A stretch of 40,929 nucleotides of DNA, from NCBI RefSeq assembly GCF_004011885.1, contig NZ_SBEF01000035.1, positions 1 to 40,929 of the forward strand, read 5' to 3'. A model generated the notes under the pieces. It did no database searches. It saw only the letters and a list, made by a program, of their open reading frames with translations, and was not told the DNA's origin. Source of the stretch: Serratia microhaemolytica. Lineage in GTDB: Bacteria; Pseudomonadota; Gammaproteobacteria; Enterobacterales; Enterobacteriaceae. Within the stretch, counting starts at the first letter, position 1; every line of letters begins with the position of its first letter. Of this stretch, positions 29,492 to 36,742 are shown one piece after another. The translations under genes were made by a program, and so were the position numbers.

Positions 29492-30223
29492 ATGTCAGGC
29501 TTTTTTGGGGATAATAATAGTGAAACGAAAGGTGCTGTACAAAACTACTTAGATAGTAAGTTGGCAGTGTTGGGTGATTTCAAGTATGCCTATATTATAA
29601 TCAATAAAAAAAACCCTATGGATATATATGTTGTTTCTAATTACCCAGAAGAGTGGGCTGACATATATGTGAAAAATAACTATCAGCATATCGATCCAGT
29701 GATTCTTTCCGCACTGAATCGCGTTTCTCCGTTTGCTTGGGATGAGAACATTTCAATAAGCTCATTAGGAAGTTTTTCTAGAATATTTAACTTGTCTAGA
29801 AATTATAATATTATTAATGGATATAGTTTTGTTTTGCACGATAACAATAACAATATGGCAGTTTTATCAGTTATTGTTGATAGCGAAAAAGTGGTCGATA
29901 TAGAAGATGAAATAAAAGGTAAGAAAGCAGACCTACAATTGTTACTTATCTTTACTTATGAGAAAATCGTTGCATTATATCGTGAAATCATTCGAAAAGA
30001 GTATAAGGAAAAAGATCTGTTCTCTGAGAGAGAAAATGAAATTCTTTATTGGGCGAGTATGGGAAAGACCTATCAAGAAATTTCAATTATCTTAGGTATT
30101 AAAGTGAGCACGGTGAAATTCCATATTGGAAATGTGGTGAAAAAACTCGGAGTCATGAATGCTAAACACGCGATTAGACTAGGAACAGAGTTGCAGTTGA
30201 TAAAACCATCAAATAACAAATAG
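29492..30223 (+). CDS. LuxR-family AHL-responsive regulator, no adjacent synthase
   Basis: The 243-residue protein has the autoinducer-binding domain followed by a GerE helix-turn-helix (about 176-238). All six residues I know as near-invariant in AHL receptors are present: Trp55, Tyr59, Asp68, Pro69, Trp83 and Gly110. The HTH reads SERENEILYWASMGKT, then EISIILGIKVSTVKFHI. The ATG at 29492 follows GGAG; an upstream in-frame start at 29459 is rejected. No luxI homologue lies in the window, so it may be a LuxR solo or have a distant partner. The gene is markedly more AT-rich than the flanking housekeeping genes, which suggests transfer. Confidence 0.93.
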   Translation: MSGFFGDNNSETKGAVQNYLDSKLAVLGDFKYAYIIINKKNPMDIYVVSNYPEEWADIYVKNNYQHIDPVILSALNRVSPFAWDENISISSLGSFSRIFNLSRNYNIINGYSFVLHDNNNNMAVLSVIVDSEKVVDIEDEIKGKKADLQLLLIFTYEKIVALYREIIRKEYKEKDLFSERENEILYWASMGKTYQEISIILGIKVSTVKFHIGNVVKKLGVMNAKHAIRLGTELQLIKPSNNK

Positions 30224-30456
30224 TTGACTGATGCATGATTTGATGATTTAGCTCGGAACAGAAGTGAAACTTGGCAACCAGATGTGACGGGTTGTTGTGT
30301 GGTATAAAAGGTATGCAATAGGAAAGACAGACTGAGGAAAAGAGCCGTAAATATCTGTTATCGGAGATTAGATATCTGCGTGCTTGCTTTTTCCTCTGTT
30401 CATGATCTCATATTTGGCTGATGAATATAGTGAGATAAATTGTTAGGGAACATACA
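30224..30456. other. intergenic region before the 382-residue gene
   Basis: No gene is seen in these 233 bases. A TATAGT box near 30425 and a TTAGGGAA ribosome-binding site precede the next ATG. No convincing -35, lux-box-like palindrome or terminator for luxR was found. Confidence 0.4.
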
Positions 30457-31605
30457 ATGAGTGAGTACAGGTCTTACCGGTTTGAGCGGTTAGAGGGTTA
30501 TTTAACACAACAACAGCAGCAGGAATTAAGTAAAATTTCTAGTCGGGCAGAGGTGAATCGTAACTTTTTTACTATCAACTATAGCTACAGTGATTTTGAA
30601 TTGCCCATCAAGAGTTTGATGTGGGATTATTTCGATATTGGCTTCTATTTTACTGTGTGGGGTGATGCTGAAATTTATTTCAAAGTGCCTGTGGGTGTAT
30701 TGCCGAATATATTGTTGGCAACAACACCTCAAACAGTATTGCAGTCATCAGAACAAGGTGATATGCAGTTATTATCTCTTTCGTTGAATAATCAAGGTCA
30801 ATATAAAGAAAATTTCTTTGATAATGCAAATGACATTTTTAAATCCTTGGCTTCGCTATATTCTGAATTAATAAATGGTGATTATAGGTTATTATATTTT
30901 TGTTGGTTACAGTCGGTTGCTAATGGTGAAAAATCGCTAAAGCTGCCATTGATTAATTTCGACTTTGAACAGTTAACGAGCGCACAAAAGGTATTTTTTG
31001 ATTTTTTCTCTATTCCTCGTGTTTCGTGTCGAGCTTTGGCGCTATTGCTGAAACAGCACCCATCCCATCGTTGTGAAAATCTGTTAACCGATGCAGCAAG
31101 TTGGGTCGAACGCTTATCTATTGAAGATAAGAATATGCTACTTAACCGACTGTTTAAAGAGCAGTTTTTATCGTTAGCCTCTGCGTTGTCATTAACTAGT
31201 AAAAATAAAGTTAAATCAAGTGATTATGAGTTTTGGCTGACGGCAGAGATGTTGGGGATTTATCTAGAACAGGCGGAAAGATTAATTGCACAGGAGAAGC
31301 TGGAAGAGCAGGCTTTGCGTTTAGAGCTGGAACGAATTGACAGAGAAAATAAACTAAATCAAATCTATGCTAAAAGAGAGGCGAGTTGGCGACAAGCAGA
31401 AATGCAAGTGCTACGCAGTAGTGCCAGTGGGTATGAGAAGGCAGCATTTTATCTGCACGAGCTGTCAGACGCCTATCAGTTCAAGCATGAACAACAAGAG
31501 TTTACTGAGCGCTTTCGTACTTTTATTAGTAGACATAAAAAACGCAGTGCTTTGCTAAAGCGGTTATCGGGTATTGCTTTGTTGGAGTTACTGCCAATCG
31601 AGTAA
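30457..31605 (+). CDS. uncharacterised 382-residue coiled-coil protein
   Basis: I do not know a function for this protein. The N-terminus (MSEYRSYRFERLEGYLTQQQ, then ISSRAEV, SYSDFE, YFDIGFY, VWGDAEIYFKVP up to residue 78) resembles a widespread uncharacterised family whose members begin MSEYQYYEF and carry ISxRA, a Tyr/Asp patch and a Trp-Gly pair; this is from memory. Residues 265-320 form a charged helix, probably a coiled coil. No signal peptide or membrane segment is seen. The gene is AT-rich like luxR. A broken second copy lies at 33574-33882, on the other side of hipBA. Role unknown; stress or mobile-element association is only a guess. Confidence 0.82.
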   Translation: MSEYRSYRFERLEGYLTQQQQQELSKISSRAEVNRNFFTINYSYSDFELPIKSLMWDYFDIGFYFTVWGDAEIYFKVPVGVLPNILLATTPQTVLQSSEQGDMQLLSLSLNNQGQYKENFFDNANDIFKSLASLYSELINGDYRLLYFCWLQSVANGEKSLKLPLINFDFEQLTSAQKVFFDFFSIPRVSCRALALLLKQHPSHRCENLLTDAASWVERLSIEDKNMLLNRLFKEQFLSLASALSLTSKNKVKSSDYEFWLTAEMLGIYLEQAERLIAQEKLEEQALRLELERIDRENKLNQIYAKREASWRQAEMQVLRSSASGYEKAAFYLHELSDAYQFKHEQQEFTERFRTFISRHKKRSALLKRLSGIALLELLPIE

Positions 31606-31822
31606 CCGCAGTCTATGAGCCTGTTCAGTTAGTGCTTATTTCGTGAGTTACCGCGATTTGCAGTTAAGGTGTGCCACCATCCAAGAAAGGCAGGGTATCT
31701 GGGCTGGTGGTGATTTTAGGAGACGGTTTATAGTGTTCTTGCGATAACTCAGCGTAACCCGCACGTTAAGCTCAGGTGAGCGGGTCGCTGTCGAGTAATT
31801 TTATCAACACCTCATCCATTTC
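31606..31822. other. intergenic region holding a hipA-like relic
   Basis: There is no intact gene between the 382-residue gene and hipB. The only recognisable element is the hipA-like segment at 31746-31791, described separately. No terminator for the upstream gene was found. Confidence 0.5.
31746..31798 (+). repeat. relic copy of the hipA 5' coding sequence
   Basis: Bases 31746-31791 match hipA bases 32198-32243 at 41 of 46 positions. In the hipA frame the relic reads LSVTRTLSSGERVAVE and then a stop at 31796; hipA reads LTVTRTLSSGERVAVG. Three of the five differences are silent third-position changes. This looks like a piece of a second hipA-type gene, not chance. Similarity ends abruptly on both sides. 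No start codon or ribosome-binding site is seen, so it is unlikely to be translated as such. Confidence 0.8.
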
Positions 31823-31881
31823 TGGATACAATAGTGTCCATTTTCTGTTTTATTTCACTATAATGGATGTAACTGTATCCA
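31823..31881 (+). promoter_or_regulatory. hipBA promoter with two operators
   Basis: Two similar 18-bp dyads occur: TGGATACAATAGTGTCCA (31823-31840) and TGGATGTAACTGTATCCA (31864-31881). They are identical at 13 of 18 positions and their centres are 41 bases apart. A perfect TATAAT -10 (31859-31864) touches the second. The first covers the -35 position (TGTCCA, 31835-31840, 18-base spacer). Binding of HipB-HipA to both would block RNA polymerase, the usual conditional autorepression of such pairs. Binding is inferred; dyads and promoter are seen. Confidence 0.8.
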
Positions 31882-31895
31882 TTTGGTCTTTGCGG

Positions 31896-32186
31896 ATGAA
31901 TTTTACCTTACTTGATGATACCGATGTAAGCCAAGCTTATGCGGCTTATTTGCGGAAGTTACGCCACCAAGCAAAGTTGTCACGAGCTGCGTTGGCTGAG
32001 CGAAGCTGCGTACCTGCGGCCACCATTAAGAAATTTGAGCTGACTGGGCAAATTTCATTTCGCCAATTGCTGTTGCTATGGCAGACCCTCGACTCATTGG
32101 ATAGGCTTTATCAGCTCACACAGCCTAACAAAGAGCGCGCCACTATGCCCTCTAGCATTGATGAGGTGCTAAATGACGAGTTTTAA
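31896..32186 (+). CDS. hipB: HipB-type antitoxin, XRE-family repressor
   Basis: The product is a Cro/C1-type helix-turn-helix protein of 96 residues if the ATG at 31896 is used. The HTH spans about residues 17-60 (LSRAALAERSCVPAATIKKF, then the recognition-flanking ISFRQLLLLWQTLD). Earlier in-frame starts at 31776 and 31863 lie upstream of or inside the promoter and operator and are rejected. No strong ribosome-binding site is seen. It overlaps hipA by 14 bases, so antitoxin and toxin are coupled. It should neutralise HipA and repress the promoter at 31823-31881. Homology to E. coli HipB is at family level. Confidence 0.85.
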   Translation: MNFTLLDDTDVSQAYAAYLRKLRHQAKLSRAALAERSCVPAATIKKFELTGQISFRQLLLLWQTLDSLDRLYQLTQPNKERATMPSSIDEVLNDEF

Positions 32187-33525
32187 ACCCATTCAGAAAC
32201 TCACTGTAACTCGTACGTTAAGCTCAGGTGAGCGGGTTGCTGTAGGTGTCTTGGCGCAGAATCGGCAAGGCGTTTTTTTCCAGTATGCAGACAGCTATTT
32301 GCAGCAGTTTGGCAATTTATCACCTTTTACCTTGCAAGCGAACACGCAAGTTCAAGCCGCACCTAAAGAGCCGCACCAGGGTGTACATGGCATATTTGGG
32401 GATTGTTTACCCGATGGCTGGGGTTTGTTGTTACAGGATCGTATTTTCCGGCAAAAAGGCATTCTACCCCATCAATTAACAGCGATGGATAGGCTGGCTT
32501 TTGTCGGTGATAAAGGCATGGGAGCATTGTCTTTTTCTCCAGTGTCTGAATTTTCAGCCACGATGCACGCGGATATTGAATTAGCAACCTTGGGTTTAGA
32601 AGCGCAAAGGCTGTTCGACGCCTCAATGTCAGATTTAGTGGATAGCAACCACGATGAGTTAGATGGGCATACGCAACAGGTGTTGGCCGCATTAGTCGCG
32701 GGTGGTAGTTCGGGTGGGGCAAGGCCAAAAGCGCAGATTTATATGCCTGCTGGGGAAACTCAGCATTGTCGAACCTTTGCCCAGCCTGGTGATGAAGCGT
32801 GGCTGATTAAGTTTACTTCTAAAAATCTCGCGCTCGGGCATGAAGAAGGTTTGTGTGAGGCTGTGTATTTGCAACTGGCTGAGCTGGCAAAGTGTCAACC
32901 CCCGCGCTGGCAACTCATTGAAGCACCGAATACAAGCGGTGCGCCTGCCTGGTTGGCGCTCAAGCGTTTTGATTATGTCACTGAGCAGGCCGGTTTGGGC
33001 AGCAAGCGCAGTTCAGGTCGCTTGCATATGCACAGCGCTTGCGGGCTGTTGGATGCAGACTTTCGAACGCCAAGTCTAGATTATATTGATTTGATCAAAG
33101 CCAGCCGTCAGTTGTGTAAATCTCCAGCTGCTGGACAACTGCAATTTCGCCGCGCCATTTTTAACCTGCTGTCGTCTAATCAAGACGACCACAGTAAAAA
33201 CTGGGCGTTTTTGCAATCTGATGACGGTCAATGGGATCCTGCACCTTTTTACGATGTTACTTACAGCCCACATCCATTCAACGAACACGCCACTGCGTTC
33301 GGAGGTTATGGCAAAGCACCACCGCTTAAGGTGATGCAAAAACTTGCTACAAGTGCTGGCTATGGGAGTTGGCATGATGCAAGGCAAGTTATTGAAGAAA
33401 TTGCAGAAGCTATCAGCCAGTTTACTTATTTTGCAAAGCAGCAAGGGGTTAGAAAAACCACATTATCTGCAATTGCTAAGACACTGGAGCTGCGCAAACA
33501 GGAAAATGCAGCGCTTTTCCAATGA
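32173..33525 (+). CDS. hipA: HipA-type serine/threonine kinase toxin
   Basis: HipA toxins phosphorylate a translation factor (GltX in E. coli) and cause growth arrest or persistence. The 450 residues show the N-terminal HipA domain (about 10-125, with MDRLAFVGDKGMGALSF), a glycine-rich loop GGSSGGARPKA (177-187), a probable ATP-binding Lys213 (AWLIKFTS), the catalytic NQDDHSKN (336-343, Asp338) and the metal-binding YDVTYS (360-365, Asp361). All key residues are present, so the kinase is probably active. The substrate is unknown and may differ from GltX. Translation starts inside hipB. An echo of its 5' end lies upstream of hipB. Confidence 0.93.
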   Translation: MTSFKPIQKLTVTRTLSSGERVAVGVLAQNRQGVFFQYADSYLQQFGNLSPFTLQANTQVQAAPKEPHQGVHGIFGDCLPDGWGLLLQDRIFRQKGILPHQLTAMDRLAFVGDKGMGALSFSPVSEFSATMHADIELATLGLEAQRLFDASMSDLVDSNHDELDGHTQQVLAALVAGGSSGGARPKAQIYMPAGETQHCRTFAQPGDEAWLIKFTSKNLALGHEEGLCEAVYLQLAELAKCQPPRWQLIEAPNTSGAPAWLALKRFDYVTEQAGLGSKRSSGRLHMHSACGLLDADFRTPSLDYIDLIKASRQLCKSPAAGQLQFRRAIFNLLSSNQDDHSKNWAFLQSDDGQWDPAPFYDVTYSPHPFNEHATAFGGYGKAPPLKVMQKLATSAGYGSWHDARQVIEEIAEAISQFTYFAKQQGVRKTTLSAIAKTLELRKQENAALFQ

Positions 33526-33573
33526 AATTAAAACAATTTATTCGATTCATCATTAACGCATAAAAAGGTCATC

Positions 33574-33882
33574 GTGAGCGAATATCAATACGCTAAATTC
33601 GAGCGTCTGGATGAGTATTTAAATGCTAAAGCGCGCCAAGCACTCAGATCCATTTCAAGCCGAGCTGAGATCAGCGCTACGTCCTTTCAGGTGTATTACA
33701 GCTACAGTGACTTAAATACGGAACCTATTGAGGTGATGTCAGAATACTTCGATATCGGTTTTTACTATGCCGATTGAGGCTCGATCGATATTTACATCAA
33801 GCTTCCATCTGGAACGACGAAAATAAAAACCCTGTATTTACAATTAAATAACAGGGGTTTTGAGACGTTATTGGACGGGTGA
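33574..33882 (+). pseudogene. broken second copy of the 382-residue gene
   Basis: From the GTG at 33574 the frame reads MSEYQYAKFERLDEYLNAKA and aligns with residues 1-67 of the protein at 30457-31605 (shared ISSRAEI/V, YSYSD, EYFD/DYFD, IGFY). Codon 68 is TGA at 33775-33777, where the intact copy has Trp68 (TGG). After it the frame continues GSIDIYIKLPSG, still homologous to WGDAEIYFKVPVG, and ends at 33882. The remaining 280 or so codons are missing, cut at the yicC terminator. This is a nonsense-mutated, 3'-deleted paralogue. Recoding of TGA is possible but unlikely, given the deletion. Confidence 0.85.
33823..33861 (-). terminator. yicC terminator
   Basis: On the minus strand AAAACCCCTGT and ACAGGGTTTTT form a stem with one extra base around an AT-rich loop, followed by ATTTT. 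It lies 27 bases beyond the yicC stop. It coincides with the 3' end of the broken paralogue on the other strand. Confidence 0.85.
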
Positions 33883-33887
33883 AAAAA

Positions 33888-34751
33888 CTATTCGATGTTT
33901 TGAATTTGCTCACGCATTTGCTCAATTAACACTTTCAATTCAATCGCTGAACTGGTGACATCAGCATTGATTGATTTCGATGCCAAGGTATTTGACTCAC
34001 GATTGAACTCTTGCATCATAAAATCGAGCCTGCGGCCAACAGCTTCTTTTTTAACTAAAATGTTGTAAGTTTCTTTGACGTGTGCCTCTAGTCGATCGAG
34101 CTCTTCAGCAACATCAATGCGTTGTGCCATTAGCAATAGCTCTTGTTCAAGGCGACTATTTTCCAGTGGTAGATCGGCCTCTTCTAGCTTACTGACCAAG
34201 CGTTCACGTTGCCACTGTAGGATATTAGGCATCTGTGCCCGTACGTTAACGATCTCTGCGCTCACGCCTGCCAGTCGTTGCTCAATTAATGTTTTCAAGG
34301 CTCGCCCTTCACTTTCACGAGCGGCAACGAAATCATCCAGCGTCTCTTCTAGGGAACGCAGTAGCTCAACACTGATAACGTCAAGATCTTGCTCTTGTGC
34401 AGACATCACGCCAGGCCAACGTAGTACATCAATAGGATCAATCTCTCCTTCATCGCTCTGGATTTTGACCCATTTTGCCGCTTCAATAAGTTGTTTAGCC
34501 AGATTTTCATTTAGGATCATTTGTCCTTGAGCCTGTAGATCCAGTTCAAAGCGCAAATTGCATTCTACTTTGCCGCGCGTCAGGCGATTGCGGATACGTT
34601 CCCGGATCACGGGTTCTAGACTGCGAAACTGCTCTGGTAGACGGATGTAAGTTTCTAAATAACGCTGGTTAACGGAGCGCAGCTCCCAAGCTGCACTGCC
34701 CCATTCCCCCTTAACTTCACGACGTGCATAGGCTGTCATGCTGCGGATCAT
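33888..34751 (-). CDS. yicC: YicC family endoribonuclease
   Basis: The 287 residues equal the E. coli YicC length. The family (YicC/YloC) has endoribonuclease activity, and E. coli YicC affects decay of the small RNA RyhB. The N-terminal MIRSMTAYARRE and ELRSVNQRYLE (about 23-33) and the C-terminal KKEAVGRRLDFMMQEFNRE and SNTLASKS (about 235-260) are the conserved blocks. It diverges from rph, 238 bases away, as in E. coli. It ends at the terminator 33823-33861. Confidence 0.96.
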   Translation of the reverse strand: MIRSMTAYARREVKGEWGSAAWELRSVNQRYLETYIRLPEQFRSLEPVIRERIRNRLTRGKVECNLRFELDLQAQGQMILNENLAKQLIEAAKWVKIQSDEGEIDPIDVLRWPGVMSAQEQDLDVISVELLRSLEETLDDFVAARESEGRALKTLIEQRLAGVSAEIVNVRAQMPNILQWQRERLVSKLEEADLPLENSRLEQELLLMAQRIDVAEELDRLEAHVKETYNILVKKEAVGRRLDFMMQEFNRESNTLASKSINADVTSSAIELKVLIEQMREQIQNIE

Positions 34752-34989
34752 TGTTACATACCGGTAAGTTAGTAAAAGGTAGTCTGATTATAGCGCCGAG
34801 CTAGCACACAGGATAGGCATAATATCCAGTAGCCAGTTCAGGTCATTAATTGACAATCTATTGAGCGGGTTAACGCAACAAAAAATAACATCGAATATCA
34901 TCACACTGCGGCCAGTAAACAGCCTGCAACTAGAGCGGTAACCAGTATATAATCTGCCTTCATGCATTGATAAGCGTCGGAGAGAGCCC
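34752..34989. promoter_or_regulatory. yicC-rph divergent promoter region
   Basis: This 238-base intergenic region must hold both promoters. A plus-strand TATAAT at 34948-34953 lies 36 bases before the rph ATG, with a weak TGCAAC -35 at 34925-34930 (17-base spacer). The rph ribosome-binding site is CGGAGAGAG. The yicC promoter was not fixed. Confidence 0.55.
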
Positions 34990-35706
34990 ATGCGTCCAGC
35001 AGGTCGAGCACCAGAGCAAGTTCGCCCGTTAACCATAACTCGTCACTATACTAAACATGCCGAAGGTTCAGTATTGATTGAGTTTGGTGATACCAAAGTA
35101 CTATGTACCGCTTCAGTTGAGGAGGGAGTGCCCCGTTTTTTGAAAGGGCAAGGGCAGGGATGGATCACGGCAGAGTATGGGATGTTACCGCGCTCTACAC
35201 ACAGCCGTAATGCCCGTGAAGCAGCTAAAGGAAAGCAGAGTGGTAGAACTATGGAGATTCAGCGGCTTATAGCACGGGCATTGCGTGCTGCTGTCGATTT
35301 AGAGAAACTGGGTGAGTTTACCATTACCTTGGATTGTGATGTGCTACAGGCAGATGGCGGCACTCGTACCGCTGCTATCTCTGGGGCATGTGTGGCGCTG
35401 GTGGATGCACTGAATAGCTTAGTAGCGAGTGGCAAATTGAAATCCAATCCAGTCAAGGGATTGGTCGCGGCAGTATCGGTGGGTATTGTTGATGGAACTG
35501 TGGTGTGTGATCTTGAATATATTGAAGATTCGACAGCAGAAACTGATATGAATGTTGTGATGATGGAAGATGGTCGCATGATTGAGGTGCAAGGCACGGC
35601 AGAAGGCGAACCTTTTAGCGAGGATGAGTTGCACCGATTACTTAGCTTAGCAAAAGGGGGAATAGAGGCTATTTTTCAGGCACAGAAAGCGGCATTAGCA
35701 GGTTAA
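34990..35706 (+). CDS. rph: ribonuclease PH
   Basis: RNase PH trims the 3' ends of tRNA precursors by phosphorolysis and helps degrade structured RNA. The 238 residues are the full functional length; E. coli K-12 carries a frameshifted copy, but here the end is intact. The [20 protein letters not shown] start, the phosphate-binding [15 protein letters not shown] region (about 122-136) and [11 protein letters not shown] (about 196-206) are clear. Translation of rph tunes pyrE through the attenuator that follows. Confidence 0.97.
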   Translation: MRPAGRAPEQVRPLTITRHYTKHAEGSVLIEFGDTKVLCTASVEEGVPRFLKGQGQGWITAEYGMLPRSTHSRNAREAAKGKQSGRTMEIQRLIARALRAAVDLEKLGEFTITLDCDVLQADGGTRTAAISGACVALVDALNSLVASGKLKSNPVKGLVAAVSVGIVDGTVVCDLEYIEDSTAETDMNVVMMEDGRMIEVQGTAEGEPFSEDELHRLLSLAKGGIEAIFQAQKAALAG

Positions 35707-35713
35707 TAGATTT

Positions 35714-35738
35714 GGGCGACATCATGGTCGCCCTTTTT
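35714..35738 (+). terminator. pyrE attenuator
   Basis: GGGCGAC (35714-35720) pairs perfectly with GTCGCCC (35727-35733), followed by five Ts. It begins 8 bases after the rph stop. In E. coli the same arrangement lets ribosomes at the end of rph prevent termination when UTP is low. Confidence 0.9.
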
Positions 35739-35800
35739 GCGTTAGGCTCAAATTTAGGTATTGGGTTTAACTAAACATCCAGTAACGAGGAAAAAACGGC

Positions 35801-36448
35801 ATGCAAGGCTATCAGCGGCAGTTTATCGAGTTTGCACTGAGCAGACAGGTGTTGAAATTTGGCCAGTTTACCCTGAAGTCTGGTCGTTGTAGTCCATACT
35901 TTTTCAATGCTGGCTTGTTTAGCTCAGGGCGTGACTTAGCGTTACTTGGGCGTTTTTATGCACAAGCGCTGTTGGCTTCAGGTATTGAATTTGATCTACT
36001 CTTTGGGCCCGCTTACAAAGGCATACCGATTGCTAGCGCTACCGCAATAGCCTTAGCTGAGCATCATGATCGTGATGTTCCGTACTGTTTCAATCGCAAA
36101 GAGGCAAAAGATCACGGCGAAGGAGGGCTGTTGGTGGGGAGTCAATTACAAGGGCGTGTGATGTTGGTTGATGATGTGATCACCGCAGGAACGGCAATTC
36201 GAGAATCAATGACCATTATTCAGTACCACGATGCTAGCTTGGCTGGCGTGTTAATTTCACTTGACCGTCAAGAGAGGGGACGCGGTGATATCTCTGCAAT
36301 TCAGGAAGTTGAACGGGATTACCACTGCAAAGTGATCTCGATTATCACATTACAAGATCTGATTAGCTACCTAGAGCAGACACCAGAAATGGCTCAGCAC
36401 CTTGACGCAGTGTGCGCTTATCGGCAGCAATATGGCATTGCAGTTTGA
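35801..36448 (+). CDS. pyrE: orotate phosphoribosyltransferase
   Basis: PyrE makes orotidine 5'-phosphate from orotate and PRPP in pyrimidine synthesis. The 215 residues (E. coli 213) show the catalytic loop [13 protein letters not shown] (about 97-109) and the PRPP-binding [13 protein letters not shown] (120-132). The ATG follows a GAGGAAA site. Expression should depend on the attenuator after rph. The usual neighbour slmA is absent; murB follows after about 290 bases. Confidence 0.97.
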   Translation: MQGYQRQFIEFALSRQVLKFGQFTLKSGRCSPYFFNAGLFSSGRDLALLGRFYAQALLASGIEFDLLFGPAYKGIPIASATAIALAEHHDRDVPYCFNRKEAKDHGEGGLLVGSQLQGRVMLVDDVITAGTAIRESMTIIQYHDASLAGVLISLDRQERGRGDISAIQEVERDYHCKVISIITLQDLISYLEQTPEMAQHLDAVCAYRQQYGIAV

Positions 36449-36742
36449 ATTTAAATGTTTTTTATTCATGTAGATGGCTCAGACTATAACTGAGAAATAC
36501 ATCACAGTTAATGCAGTTGGCTGTATAATCTGGCGCTAGCAGCGAATATATTGGTTTGTTGTCGGATAAAGAAATAAATCAAGTGACTAATCGTAGTTAA
36601 TAGGTTGCAGTTAACAGATCTTAATTAACTGGGTTGTTTGATAGACAACCGGGGCTATTCCCAGTGTAACGACAAATGGGTCACCAGTAACTGCTGGTCG
36701 TTTGGGTATAGAAGCTACTTACTAAGCAAGAGCACTTTAATC
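36449..36742. other. intergenic region pyrE-murB
   Basis: No gene is seen in 294 bases. A small hairpin GGTTGT/ACAACC at 36632-36650 and an AT-rich 5' half are visible. The murB promoter should lie here but was not fixed. No 5S rRNA remnant, which precedes murB in E. coli, was recognised. Confidence 0.5.

Noticed and set aside
33775..33777. TGA as a possible selenocysteine or recoded Trp codon.
   Set aside because: The intact copy has Trp, the downstream gene is deleted and no SECIS-like hairpin sits directly after the TGA; a nonsense mutation is simpler.
34075..34530. 151-codon serine/arginine-rich frame opposite yicC.
   Set aside because: It is a shadow of the conserved yicC gene.
36655..36720. 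Possible tRNA or 5S remnant before murB.
   Set aside because: No cloverleaf or 5S core could be formed; only a small hairpin is present.
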